A stretch of DNA of 17,332 bases from Accumulibacter sp036625275 (lineage in GTDB: Bacteria; Pseudomonadota; Gammaproteobacteria; Burkholderiales; Rhodocyclaceae). Made by a program: the position numbers and the translations under genes. Below the pieces are notes generated by a model that was not told where the DNA came from, made no database searches, and was given only the letters and a program-made list of their open reading frames with translations. Every line of letters begins with the position of its first letter. The stretch's first letter is position 1. This document shows, piece by piece, positions 1 through 8,146 of the stretch. Location of the stretch: assembly GCF_036625275.1 (NCBI RefSeq), contig NZ_JAZKUD010000087.1:1-17332 (forward strand). Reading direction: 5' to 3'.

Positions 1-3
1 GGC

Positions 4-38
4 ATAAACGCGAGAGAAAATACCTCTCTCGCATTTAT
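4..38. repeat. REP-like inverted repeat at left edge
   Basis: Positions 4-17 and 25-38 are reverse complements with one mismatch (13 of 14 pairs; core GCGAGAGA / TCTCTCGC), separated by 7 nt. The flank at 50-58 reads CTTGACCCC, the reverse complement of GGGGTCAAG, which also heads the repeats near 14.75 and 15.56 kb. It could be the terminator of a gene to the left, since the outer arm is T-rich, or the palindromic end of a REP-type element. The gene it belongs to is outside the window. Confidence 0.5.
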
Positions 39-191
39 TCCACGGTCCTCTTGACCCCCTTTCAGCCATCACTTCCCAGGCTCTCCCAAATGAACCAAAA
101 ACCATGAAACGAAGCATACAAGGGGAGCCTGTCGGGACCTCCCAACACTTTCATTCGCACCCGAGGGCAGGAAATCGTGAGGAACGAATGG

Positions 192-211
192 ATTCCCGCT
201 TGCGCGGGAAT
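192..211. repeat. dRS3-like intergenic palindrome
   Basis: ATTCCCGC (192-199) and GCGGGAAT (204-211) form a perfect 8 bp inverted repeat around TTGC, followed by GACG. This has the form of the dRS3 repeat of Neisseria (ATTCCC-N8-GGGAAT), and similar elements are scattered between genes in other betaproteobacteria. It lies in the 475 bp non-coding leader before the first receptor gene. I see no protein gene in 1-475; the short open frames there have no recognisable content. Other structure here is a 12 bp palindrome CAGAAATTTCTG (397-408) and an imperfect CCTGGGT hairpin (414-434). Confidence 0.6.
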
Positions 212-475
212 GACGAAAGCCGGCGCTGGCCGGAGTGCCGTCTTGCCCGAGTCGTCTCGTGGAATCCCCGTATCCGCGTATCCAGTGCCGCTTTGCACGA
301 GTGTGGCGCTTGCCCGCGAGCCCGCACGGGTCGAAGCGGGCGACAGCCGTCGTAGGGTCGCTTGATTCGTGGGACTCACCTGAATGAGTTGGCAGACAGA
401 AATTTCTGCACTCCCTGGGTTTGATACCCCCAGGAGAACCGTGCTGTGCAACCGGATAGATAGAGGAGCAAGGAA

Positions 476-2122
476 TTGTCATTGAAGGAAATGAAGATGA
501 GCCGGAAGTTGGCTCTTCTGATCGCGTTGCCGGTGCTGTCGTCGGCCGGTTTTGGCATGTGGTTGTGGATTGTCGTCGGACACATCAACGATTCGGTCAA
601 ACAGGTCCGGCACGAAAGCATCGTTTACGCCATGTTGGCGAAAGACATGGAGAAAGACGTGATTCAGGTGCAACAGTATCTCTCGGATATCTCGGCGACC
701 CGTGCCCAGGACGGTCTCGATGACGGCATCAAGAAGGCGCAGGATGCCTATGACGGCTTTACGCACAAGGCAGACCGCTTCCGGCAGAGGTACCAGGCTG
801 AAAACAACCCGCGGGCGGTGCAGGAAATGGACGCCATCGAAGTTCGCCTGGGGGCTTATTTCAAGATTGGCAACGAGATGGCAAAAGCCTATATCGCTGG
901 CGGCCCGGCGGCAGGAAACAAGCTGATGGGCGACTTCGACGCTGCCAGTGAGGCTCTGCAGGAAGCACTGGGTCCTTTTATCGAATCCCAATTAAACGAG
1001 GCAACAGCCCACCTCAGTGAAACCGAAAATGCCACAAGGGAAGTCAGAACAATCGCGGCGTTGCTGAATCTTGGCATCATCGTGGCTTCCTCGGTCCTGG
1101 CGACGCTGCTTATCCGCGGCATCCTGGCACAGTTGGGCGGTGAACCGTCGGAGGTGGCCAGGATCGTCGCACAAGTCGCCGAAGGCAACCTGACGGTGCA
1201 CGTCGATACCCGTGCCAACGATTCCGGGAGCATTCTGGCCGGCATCCGGACGATGATCGCCAGACTTTCCGAAATCATCGGCGAAGTCCGTAGCACCGCC
1301 GATAACCTCGGTAATGCCTCGGGCCAGGTCTCGGCAACGGCGCAGTCGCTCTCGCAATCTTCGAGCGAACAGGCCGCTTCGGTCGAAGAGACCACTGCCA
1401 GCGTTGAGCAGATGAGTGCGTCGATCGTCCAGAACACCGAGAACGCCAAAGTCACCGACGGCATGGCCTCGACCGCTTCGCGGCAGGCGATCGAAGGTGG
1501 CGAGGCCGTTGCCCGCACCGTCGAGGCGATGAAGACCATCGCCGACAAGATCGGCATCGTCGACGACATCGCCTACCAGACCAACCTGCTGGCCTTGAAC
1601 GCGGCCATCGAAGCCGCGCGCGCCGGCGAACACGGCAAGGGTTTCGCCGTCGTCGCGGCCGAGGTGCGAAAGTTGGCGGAACGCTCGCAGGTCGCCGCGC
1701 AGGAAATCGGCAATGTCGCCAAGGAGTCGGTGAAACTCGCCGAACGCGCCGGCTCGCTGCTCGGCGACATGGTGCCGTCGATCCGGAAAACCTCCGACCT
1801 CGTGCAGGAGATCGCCGCTGCCTCGCAGGAGCAGCGTTCGGGCGTCGGCCAGATCAACGGCGCAATGGGGCAGCTCAACCAGGCGACGCAGCAGAACGCT
1901 TCGGCCTCCGAAGAACTTGCCGCCACCGCCGAGGAACTCGGCAGCCAGGCCGCGCAACTGCAGGATCTGATGACCTTCTTTCGGCTCGCCGAGAGCAGCC
2001 GCAGCGCTGTTACAGGCCGCCCTCTCGCCCCGGCCGCGCGCGCACAGGCAAGCTCCGCGCGCACCAGGAGAACGGCCCGCGCCGCCGAGGCAGCGGCCGG
2101 CCACGACTTTGAGCGTTTCTGA
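476..2122 (+). CDS. Methyl-accepting chemotaxis protein (MCP1)
   Basis: Transmembrane chemoreceptor that controls a CheA kinase through CheW. Seen: membrane segment at residues ~11-34, periplasmic helical sensor ~35-190 (four-helix-bundle type, ligand unknown), second membrane segment ~191-214, HAMP ~215-268 beginning with LGGEP, then a coiled-coil signalling domain with the invariant tip QTNLLALNAAIEAARAGE (368-385). Compared with E. coli Tsr as I remember it, each arm of the hairpin is 7 residues shorter, fitting the 34H class. EQ (298-299) and EE (304-305) are likely methylation pairs. The C-terminus DFERF fits the x-[HFYW]-x-x-[HFYW] pentapeptide that tethers CheR. The start is TTG 476, 7 nt after GAGGAG (463-468), and it aligns best with the other receptors; ATG 491, or ATG 497 behind AAGGA, are alternatives. 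Part of the gene is identical to MCP4 (1472-1846). Confidence 0.95.
   Translation: MSLKEMKMSRKLALLIALPVLSSAGFGMWLWIVVGHINDSVKQVRHESIVYAMLAKDMEKDVIQVQQYLSDISATRAQDGLDDGIKKAQDAYDGFTHKADRFRQRYQAENNPRAVQEMDAIEVRLGAYFKIGNEMAKAYIAGGPAAGNKLMGDFDAASEALQEALGPFIESQLNEATAHLSETENATREVRTIAALLNLGIIVASSVLATLLIRGILAQLGGEPSEVARIVAQVAEGNLTVHVDTRANDSGSILAGIRTMIARLSEIIGEVRSTADNLGNASGQVSATAQSLSQSSSEQAASVEETTASVEQMSASIVQNTENAKVTDGMASTASRQAIEGGEAVARTVEAMKTIADKIGIVDDIAYQTNLLALNAAIEAARAGEHGKGFAVVAAEVRKLAERSQVAAQEIGNVAKESVKLAERAGSLLGDMVPSIRKTSDLVQEIAAASQEQRSGVGQINGAMGQLNQATQQNASASEELAATAEELGSQAAQLQDLMTFFRLAESSRSAVTGRPLAPAARAQASSARTRRTARAAEAAAGHDFERF
1472..1846 (+). repeat. 375 bp block identical to 7020-7394
   Basis: Read base by base, 1472-1846 in mcp1 and 7020-7394 in mcp4 are identical over all 375 positions, at a constant offset of 5548. 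The block encodes the receptor signalling tip. Synonymous sites are also unchanged, which points to recent gene conversion or duplication rather than protein-level constraint. Confidence 0.95.
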
Positions 2123-2133
2123 GGAGGGCCCCG

Positions 2134-2154
2134 ATCACCACGGCCCGGCCGGCA
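2134..2154 (+). pseudogene. Possible remnant of a cheW start after mcp1
   Basis: Directly after mcp1 the sequence TGAGGAG matches the stop/ribosome-site junction between mcp3 and cheW. Codons 2134-2154 then read I-T-T-A-R-P-A, against I-T-P-A-R-P-A in residues 4-10 of the intact CheW. No start codon or further CheW homology follows. The match is short and could be chance in GC-rich DNA, but its place after a DFERF receptor tail suggests an ancestral mcp-cheW pair that lost cheW. The rest of 2123-2234 shows no gene. Confidence 0.3.
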
Positions 2155-2234
2155 AGCGGCCCAATGAGCAGAACTGCCTCCTCCCGTATCTTTCAATCAG
2201 CATATTTACCCTGTTACCAAAGAGGTAATAAACC

Positions 2235-3770
2235 ATGTTTAAGAACAGCAACTTGCGCACAAAGCTTATTGTCAACCTGGTCTTCGGCTGCGGCATTCTG
2301 GTCGGCGCGATCGTGTTCTGCTTGCTGCAAACCAAATCCATAGGGCGCGACAGCGAACAAATCTCCACGAGAATACTTCCAGCATTGCAGAAGACTACCG
2401 AAATCAGCCAGTTGCGCCTGCGCTATCGGGTACGCAGCCTCGAGTGGCTGCTCGCCGAAACGACAGAAGAAAGAGCGAAAATCGAGGCCTCGCTGCACAA
2501 ACTCGACGCCAGCCTCGATGAAGTCTTGCGGAAGTACGAACTGCTGCTATCGCACGACGACGAGAAGGAGGCTTTTCAGGAGACCGTCAAAGCAGTGTTG
2601 GCTTACCGAAAAACTGTTTTGGAGGCAATCGAGTTGGCCAAGTCGGGGCAGTTCGGCCAGGCTCAATCGCTACGCAAGACGACATGGGTCAAGGCGGCTG
2701 ACAACCTGCGTGACAAGACCGACAAACTGCAGACGATCAATCTCGAGAGAGCCGAATCGGCCGTGGGCGATGCCAGCGCCAAGGTGGGAACGATGTTGAC
2801 TCGCGTATCGTGGGCTCTGATCCTCGGTGTCTTGCTCGCAACCATCATCACCTTCCTGATCGCGCAGAGCCTTGCCACTCGAATCCAGGCCAGTGTCGTC
2901 GCAGCCCGGCGGCTCGCCACCGGTGACCTCTCCGTCGCCCTCGAAGCCGACGGGAAGGACGAAATCGGCCAGTTGACGATCGCCATGCAGAATATGAGTG
3001 GCAAGCTGGCCGAGATCATCGGCGAAGTCCGCAGCGCCGCCGACAACCTTAACAACGCCTCGGGCCAGGTTTCATCGACCGCCCAGTCGCTCTCGCAATC
3101 CTCCAGCGAACAGGCGGCTTCGGTCGAGGAAACCACCGCCAGTATGGAAGAGATGAGCGCCTCGATCGTCCAGAACACCGAGAACGCCAAAGTCACCAAC
3201 GGCATGGCCGCGACCGCTGCGCGGCAGGCGAGCGAAGGCGGCGAAGCTGTCGCCCGGACGGTCGAAGCGATGAAGACCATTGCCGACAAGATCGGCATCG
3301 TCGACGACATCGCCTACCAGACCAACCTGCTGGCCCTGAACGCGGCCATCGAAGCCGCGCGCGCCGGCGAACACGGCAAGGGTTTTGCCGTCGTCGCCGC
3401 CGAGGTCCGGAAACTCGCCGAGCGCTCGCAGGTCGCCGCACAGGAAATCGGCCAGGTGGCCAGGGAATCGGTGAAACTCGCTGAACGCGCCGGTGCGCTG
3501 TTCGGCGAAATGCTGCCGTCGATCCAGAAGACCTCGGATCTCGTTCAGGAAATCGCTGCCGCCTCGCAGGAGCAGCGTTCGGGCGTCGGCCAGATCAACG
3601 GCGCAATGGGGCAGCTCAACCAGGCGACGCAGCAGAACGCCTCGGCCTCCGAAGAACTCGCCGCCACCGCCGAGGAACTCGGCAGCCAGGCGGCGCAACT
3701 GCAGGAGTTGATGGCCTTCTTCCGCCTGACCGAAGAAGGTCGCAGTGCCGCGCCAGCCAGGCGTGAATGA
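2235..3770 (+). CDS. Methyl-accepting chemotaxis protein (MCP2)
   Basis: Second chemoreceptor, 511 residues. Seen: membrane segment ~11-32, periplasmic helical sensor ~33-190 unlike those of the neighbours, membrane segment ~191-213, HAMP ~213-266 with the KDEIGQL motif, signalling domain from ~268 with EQ at 292-293 and the QTNLLALNAAIEAARAGE tip at 362-379. It ends in PARRE and has no CheR-tethering pentapeptide, so it would rely on tethered partners in the array for efficient methylation. ATG 2235 is 9 nt after AGAGG (2221-2225). TTACC (2214-2218) can pair with GGTAA (2224-2228), which would partly hide this ribosome site. The 112 nt gap to mcp1 makes this the likely first gene of the tight part of the cluster. 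The ligand cannot be predicted. Confidence 0.95.
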   Translation: MFKNSNLRTKLIVNLVFGCGILVGAIVFCLLQTKSIGRDSEQISTRILPALQKTTEISQLRLRYRVRSLEWLLAETTEERAKIEASLHKLDASLDEVLRKYELLLSHDDEKEAFQETVKAVLAYRKTVLEAIELAKSGQFGQAQSLRKTTWVKAADNLRDKTDKLQTINLERAESAVGDASAKVGTMLTRVSWALILGVLLATIITFLIAQSLATRIQASVVAARRLATGDLSVALEADGKDEIGQLTIAMQNMSGKLAEIIGEVRSAADNLNNASGQVSSTAQSLSQSSSEQAASVEETTASMEEMSASIVQNTENAKVTNGMAATAARQASEGGEAVARTVEAMKTIADKIGIVDDIAYQTNLLALNAAIEAARAGEHGKGFAVVAAEVRKLAERSQVAAQEIGQVARESVKLAERAGALFGEMLPSIQKTSDLVQEIAAASQEQRSGVGQINGAMGQLNQATQQNASASEELAATAEELGSQAAQLQELMAFFRLTEEGRSAAPARRE

Positions 3771-3784
3771 CAAAGCTTGTACTC

Positions 3785-3790
3785 AGGAGG
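3785..3790 (+). promoter_or_regulatory. Ribosome binding site fixing the mcp3 start
   Basis: A perfect AGGAGG lies 8 nt before ATG 3799. It rules out the longer open frame from ATG 3745, which would begin inside mcp2 and put about 18 hydrophilic residues in front of the first membrane segment. Confidence 0.85.
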
Positions 3791-3798
3791 TCACGGCC

Positions 3799-5418
3799 AT
3801 GCATCTTTTCCAGAAAATACTGATTCCACCTACAGTCTGCATGATCTTCATGCTAGTCTTGAGCGTCGTCGGCTACCAGTCGCTCGACGTACAGCGGCAG
3901 GCGATCGACGAGTTGTTCAATACCCGCGTCAAGCACCTGCAGCTTGCTCTCCAGGTCCGTGAAGGTATTCTGGATGTTCATTCCCGCACCTACCGTCTGA
4001 TGACATGGGCCGGAACACTCGATGAAAAGACGCTCACGGCCGACAGCAAGGCGCTGCTTGCCGACGCCGACAAGGTCATCGCGAGCTTCGGCAAATGGGC
4101 GGCCGATCCTGGGCTGGCCGACAGCGAAGCAAAGCTGGCCAAGGACATTGCGGCGATGCTGATCAAGTACAAGACCCATGCAGCCAACGGACTGGACTTC
4201 GCCCTGACCGACGACATGACCCTCGGACTAACCGCAATGAAAGCCACCGACGAAAGTTTCAGGATGCTCGCAGCGCTGAGCGATGAACTCGTCAAGGTCG
4301 AGGAAAAGCTGAGCCAGGAGGCATTCGATCTCTCGAACAGCACTTATCGCCGGGCGATCACGGTGACCGTTACTGCGCTGCTTGCGGCACTTGTTCTGGC
4401 GATCGGCATCAGCCTCCTGATCACGCGCAACATCACACGACCGGTCAATGAACTGCTCGACGTGACCCGGCGCCTCGGTGACGGCGACCTGACGGTGCGC
4501 ATCAGGCATTCCGGCAAGGACGAAATCGGCCAGATGCTGTCAGCCCAGCAGGGTCTGATCGGCAAACTCAATGCAATCATCGGCGAGGTCAAGGGTGCCA
4601 GCGACGCGCTGTCCAATGCCTCGGGCCAGGTCTCGGCGACAGCCCAGTCGCTCTCGCAATCTTCGAGCGAACAGGCCGCTTCGGTCGAGGAAACGACGGC
4701 CAGCATGGAAGCGATGAGCGCGTCGATCGTCCAGAACACCCAAAATGCACACTTGACCGATCAGATGGCCTCGACCGCTGCCCGGCAGGCCGTCGAAGGT
4801 GGCGAGGCGGTCGACAAAACCGTCGAGGCAATGCAGACCATTGCCGACCGGATCGGCATCGTCGACGACATCGCCTACCAGACCAATCTGCTGGCCTTGA
4901 ACGCGGCCATCGAAGCGGCGCGCGCCGGCGAACACGGCAAGGGTTTCGCCGTCGTCGCCGCCGAGGTGAGAAAGCTTGCCGAGCGCTCGCAGGTCGCTGC
5001 GCAGGAAATCGGCCACGTCGCCAGGGAGTCGGTGAAACTCGCCGAACAGGCTGGCGCGCTACTCGGCCAGATGGTGCCGTCGATCCGGAAAACCTCCGAC
5101 CTCGTCCAGGAAATCGCCGCCGCCTCGCAGGAGCAGCGTTCGGGTGTCGGCCAGATCAACGGCGTGATGGGACAGCTCAACCAGGCGACGCAGCAGAACG
5201 CTTCGGCCTCGGAAGAACTCGCCGCCACCGCCGAGGAACTCGGCAGCCAGGCCGCGCAACTGCAGGAACTGATGACCTTTTTCCGGTTGGCTGAGGAAGG
5301 CCGCAACGAGGCGACGGCGCGACTGTCTGCTCCGGCTGCGGCCGCACTGCCACGCACCAGGCAACCGGGCCGCGTCGCCAGCACGGCCTCGTCTGACCAC
5401 GATTTCGAACGTTTTTGA
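3799..5418 (+). CDS. Methyl-accepting chemotaxis protein (MCP3)
   Basis: Third chemoreceptor, 539 residues from ATG 3799. Seen: membrane segment ~7-26, periplasmic helical sensor ~27-185, membrane segment ~186-208, HAMP ~209-262 (NITRPVNELL, then GDGDLTVRI), and the conserved signalling domain with the QTNLLALNAAIEAARAGE tip. The C-terminus is DFERF, the same CheR-tether type as MCP1, and the last ~10 codons and the stop junction closely resemble those of mcp1. The gene starts 28 nt after mcp2 and ends 14 nt before cheW, so it is probably co-transcribed with both. Its signalling part differs from the MCP1/MCP4 version at QNAHLTDQ and VDKTVEAMQ, so it was only partly homogenised. Confidence 0.95.
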   Translation: MHLFQKILIPPTVCMIFMLVLSVVGYQSLDVQRQAIDELFNTRVKHLQLALQVREGILDVHSRTYRLMTWAGTLDEKTLTADSKALLADADKVIASFGKWAADPGLADSEAKLAKDIAAMLIKYKTHAANGLDFALTDDMTLGLTAMKATDESFRMLAALSDELVKVEEKLSQEAFDLSNSTYRRAITVTVTALLAALVLAIGISLLITRNITRPVNELLDVTRRLGDGDLTVRIRHSGKDEIGQMLSAQQGLIGKLNAIIGEVKGASDALSNASGQVSATAQSLSQSSSEQAASVEETTASMEAMSASIVQNTQNAHLTDQMASTAARQAVEGGEAVDKTVEAMQTIADRIGIVDDIAYQTNLLALNAAIEAARAGEHGKGFAVVAAEVRKLAERSQVAAQEIGHVARESVKLAEQAGALLGQMVPSIRKTSDLVQEIAAASQEQRSGVGQINGVMGQLNQATQQNASASEELAATAEELGSQAAQLQELMTFFRLAEEGRNEATARLSAPAAAALPRTRQPGRVASTASSDHDFERF

Positions 5419-5422
5419 GGAG
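5417..5422 (+). promoter_or_regulatory. Ribosome binding site for cheW, overlapping the mcp3 stop
   Basis: GAGGAG overlaps the TGA stop of mcp3 (5416-5418) and lies 10 nt before ATG 5433. The overlap favours translational coupling and selects ATG 5433 over the in-frame TTG at 5415. Confidence 0.7.
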
Positions 5423-5432
5423 AAACCCGCCC

Positions 5433-6011
5433 ATGACCCAGATCACCCCCGCCCGTCCCGCCGCCAATGCCGTCGCCCGGCGCGCCGCAACCGCCTTGCA
5501 GGCGCAGCAGACTGCGACCGAAAGCCCGCAGCAATACCTGACCTTCGTTCTCGGCGGCGAGATGTTCGCCGTCGGCATCCTCAACGTCAAGGAAATCATC
5601 GAGTACGGCCATCTCACCGAGATCCCGATGATGCCGGCGTTCATCCGCGGCGTCATCAACCTGCGCGGCGCCGTCGTCCCGGTCATCGACCTCGCGGCGC
5701 GCTTCGGTGGCGCCCAGAGTCAGGCAGGAAAACGCACCTGCATCGTCATCGTCGAAGTCAGCGAGAACGACTTTCGTCACGACATCGGGATCATGGTCGA
5801 CGCGGTCTCTGAAGTCATCGAGATCCCGGCCAGCGACATCGAACCGCCGCCATCGTTCGGCGCCCGCATCCGTGCTGACTTCATTCACGGCATGGGCAAG
5901 GTCGCCGGCAAGTTCGTGATCCTCCTCAACATCGTCAAGGTGCTGTCGATCGACGAGATTGCGATGCTGGCGCAGGTCGCTGGCGATCATGCAGGTAGCG
6001 TCGGAGTCTAG
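5433..6011 (+). CDS. cheW: Chemotaxis coupling protein CheW
   Basis: Cytoplasmic adaptor that links receptors to the CheA kinase and builds the core signalling unit. The protein has 192 residues. Residues 1-33 form an Ala/Gln-rich extension, and the CheW fold spans ~34-180. Seen: YLTFVLGGEMFAVGI (35-49), VKEII (52-56), the I-P (64-65) before the receptor-binding face, and GVINLRG (73-79) with the conserved Arg 78. The usual length of ~150-170 is exceeded mainly by the N-terminal extension. It lies between two receptor genes, 14 nt after mcp3 and 3 nt before mcp4. A CheV is unlikely because no receiver domain follows. CheA, its main partner, is not encoded in the window. Confidence 0.95.
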   Translation: MTQITPARPAANAVARRAATALQAQQTATESPQQYLTFVLGGEMFAVGILNVKEIIEYGHLTEIPMMPAFIRGVINLRGAVVPVIDLAARFGGAQSQAGKRTCIVIVEVSENDFRHDIGIMVDAVSEVIEIPASDIEPPPSFGARIRADFIHGMGKVAGKFVILLNIVKVLSIDEIAMLAQVAGDHAGSVGV

Positions 6012-6014
6012 GAA

Positions 6015-7583
6015 GTGTTCCATCATCTGACAATCAGGACGCGCATCATCGGCTTGGTCGTTCTGTTGATCACGAGCATCGTGGTCGTAGCCTTCCTGGG
6101 CCTCGACCTCGCGGCGAACAGTCACCAGGACGGCCGCAAGATGTACGAAACGAGCATGAAGCCGATACAGACCGTCGACGAGGTATCCCGTCTGATGTCG
6201 GCAAACCGTGCGCAGCTCATGTTGGCCTTGCAACACGACCCGGCGAACCCCCTGGCGAATCTGCACGACCATCCGGTCGCCATGCACACCGACGCGATCG
6301 GCCGCGACATCGATCAGATCAATGCCTTGTGGGCATCCTACGTCAAACTGATTGACGACCCGGAAGAGCAGAAACTGGCCGACCGCTTCGCCGAAATTCG
6401 CCAGCGTTACGTTCAGGAAGCGCTGATACCGGCACGCGGGATGATCCTGGCCGGTCAGTTTGCCGACGGACAGGTCACCCTGCTCAAGAAGGTCAACCCG
6501 CTCTACCAGGAGGCCAGCCAGGCCGGTTCCAGGGTGCGCGCGTTTCTCGACAAGGCGGCGACCGACCGTCTGCAGGCGCAGGAAAACCGTTTCTCGGGCA
6601 CACGCAAGCTCCTCGTCGTTGCCATCGTCGTTCTCCTGCTCGTGGCGGGGATGCTGTCGTTCTGGATCATCCGCTCGATCACACGGCCGCTCGGGCAGGC
6701 CGTGAACGCTGCCAACGCACTTGCCGCCGGCGATCTCGGCGTGCGCATCCAGGCGCGCAGCAAGGACGAAGTCGGCCAGCTCATGTCGGCGATGCAGGCC
6801 ATGGTCGGCAAGCTCGGCGAGATCATCGGCGAAGTCCGTACCACGGCCGATAACCTCGGCAATGCCTCGGGCCAGGTCTCGGCAACGGCGCAGTCGCTCT
6901 CGCAATCATCCAGCGAACAGGCCGCTTCGGTCGAACAGACTACCGCCAGCGTCGAGCAGATGAGTGTGTCGATCGTCCAGAACACCGAGAACGCCAAAGT
7001 CACCGACGGCATGGCCGCCACCGCTTCGCGGCAGGCGATCGAAGGTGGCGAGGCCGTTGCCCGCACCGTCGAGGCGATGAAGACCATCGCCGACAAGATC
7101 GGCATCGTCGACGACATCGCCTACCAGACCAACCTGCTGGCCTTGAACGCGGCCATCGAAGCCGCGCGCGCCGGCGAACACGGCAAGGGTTTCGCCGTCG
7201 TCGCGGCCGAGGTGCGAAAGTTGGCGGAACGCTCGCAGGTCGCCGCGCAGGAAATCGGCAATGTCGCCAAGGAGTCGGTGAAACTCGCCGAACGCGCCGG
7301 CTCGCTGCTCGGCGACATGGTGCCGTCGATCCGGAAAACCTCCGACCTCGTGCAGGAGATCGCCGCTGCCTCGCAGGAGCAGCGTTCGGGCGTCAGTCAG
7401 ATCAACGGCGTGATGGGACAGCTCAACCAGGCGACGCAGCAGAACGCTTCGGCCTCGGAAGAACTCGCCGCCACTGCCGAGGAACTCGGCAGCCAGGCGG
7501 CGCAACTGCAGGAACTGATGACCTTCTTCCGCCTGGCCAACAGCGGCCGCCCCAGTGCGGCGATGAGCAGCGTGGCCCAATGA
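6015..7583 (+). CDS. Methyl-accepting chemotaxis protein (MCP4), Tar-like sensor
   Basis: Fourth chemoreceptor, 522 residues, with a GTG start 3 nt after the cheW stop; GGAG at 6003-6006 lies inside the cheW end. Seen: membrane segment ~11-31; periplasmic sensor ~32-198 with the Tar-homology pattern (R65-x-x-L, ALQHDPANP 71-79, then PEEQKLADRFAEIRQRYV); membrane segment ~199-219; HAMP ~220-272; signalling domain with the standard tip. This sensor resembles the Tar ligand-binding family (PF02203) more than those of MCP1-3. The C-terminus SSVAQ lacks a CheR tether. The gene is a mosaic: the centre is identical to mcp1, while 3' codons (GGCGTGATGGGACAG) match mcp3. Its TGA overlaps the cheD ATG. 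Confidence 0.94.
   Translation: MFHHLTIRTRIIGLVVLLITSIVVVAFLGLDLAANSHQDGRKMYETSMKPIQTVDEVSRLMSANRAQLMLALQHDPANPLANLHDHPVAMHTDAIGRDIDQINALWASYVKLIDDPEEQKLADRFAEIRQRYVQEALIPARGMILAGQFADGQVTLLKKVNPLYQEASQAGSRVRAFLDKAATDRLQAQENRFSGTRKLLVVAIVVLLLVAGMLSFWIIRSITRPLGQAVNAANALAAGDLGVRIQARSKDEVGQLMSAMQAMVGKLGEIIGEVRTTADNLGNASGQVSATAQSLSQSSSEQAASVEQTTASVEQMSVSIVQNTENAKVTDGMAATASRQAIEGGEAVARTVEAMKTIADKIGIVDDIAYQTNLLALNAAIEAARAGEHGKGFAVVAAEVRKLAERSQVAAQEIGNVAKESVKLAERAGSLLGDMVPSIRKTSDLVQEIAAASQEQRSGVSQINGVMGQLNQATQQNASASEELAATAEELGSQAAQLQELMTFFRLANSGRPSAAMSSVAQ
7020..7394 (+). repeat. 375 bp block identical to 1472-1846
   Basis: Second copy of the identical block, in mcp4. Just after it, mcp4 follows the mcp3 sequence (GGCGTGATGGGACAG, GCCTCGGAAGAACTC) rather than mcp1 (GGCGCAATGGGGCAG, GCCTCCGAAGAACTT). 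This marks a conversion boundary close to 7394. Confidence 0.95.
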
Positions 7584-8140
7584 GCAACCCGCGCGACCTC
7601 GAGCGCCTGGCGCGGCACGTCAATCCTGGCGGCTGGGCGATCGAGAGCGAACGACCAATCGCCACCCTCCTCGGCTCGTGTGTCGCCGTCTGCCTGTGGG
7701 ACCCGCAGCTCCGCGTCGGCGGCCTGAATCACTTCATGTTGCCGAAATTCGAGAAATCGGCCAACAAGGACCTCGACGTCCTGCTTTGCGGCAATTTCTG
7801 CATGGAAGCGCTGATCAACGGCATGCTCGCTCGTGGCGCCCAGAAGAAGCGTCTGCAGAGCAAGGCTTTCGGTGGCGGCAATGTCATTTCATCGCTGACC
7901 GGCGTCAGCATCGGCGAGCGCAACGCCGAGTTCGCGCGCGAATGGCTGGCGCGCGAGGGCATCCAGTTGGTCGCCTCGGACCTGATGGGGCCGTGGTCGC
8001 GCAAGGTGATCCTCGACCCGCAGACCGGCGAAGCCTTCTGCAAGCGCGGGCAGACCAACCAGAGCATTGCCGAAGCGGAAAGCAGCTACGCCAGCACACT
8101 CTTCGTCGCACCCAAGAAGACCGACATCGAGCTATTCTGA
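7580..8140 (+). CDS. cheD: Chemoreceptor glutamine deamidase CheD
   Basis: CheD converts specific receptor glutamines to glutamate, so that CheR can methylate them or so that receptor activity is set. The protein has 186 residues. Seen: LLGSCVAVCLWD (30-41) with catalytic Cys 34, and GGLNHFMLP (47-55) with His 51, 17 residues later as in known CheD. FGGGN and IGERN in the middle of the chain are also family hallmarks. A plausible substrate is the Gln in SSSEQAAS, present in all four receptors here. The ATG overlaps the mcp4 stop (ATGA), so translation is probably coupled, and cheR follows after 6 nt. With cheB absent from the window, CheD is the only receptor-deamidating enzyme encoded here. 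Confidence 0.95.
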   Translation: MSNPRDLERLARHVNPGGWAIESERPIATLLGSCVAVCLWDPQLRVGGLNHFMLPKFEKSANKDLDVLLCGNFCMEALINGMLARGAQKKRLQSKAFGGGNVISSLTGVSIGERNAEFAREWLAREGIQLVASDLMGPWSRKVILDPQTGEAFCKRGQTNQSIAEAESSYASTLFVAPKKTDIELF

Positions 8141-8146
8141 GAACCT

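Noticed and set aside
1..475. FliA (sigma28) promoter for the receptor cluster
   Set aside because: No TAAA-N15-GCCGATAA-like pair could be found before mcp1.
4875..6905. 676-codon open frame on the minus strand
   Set aside because: It runs antisense to mcp3, cheW and mcp4. It is a GC-rich shadow frame with no recognisable domain.
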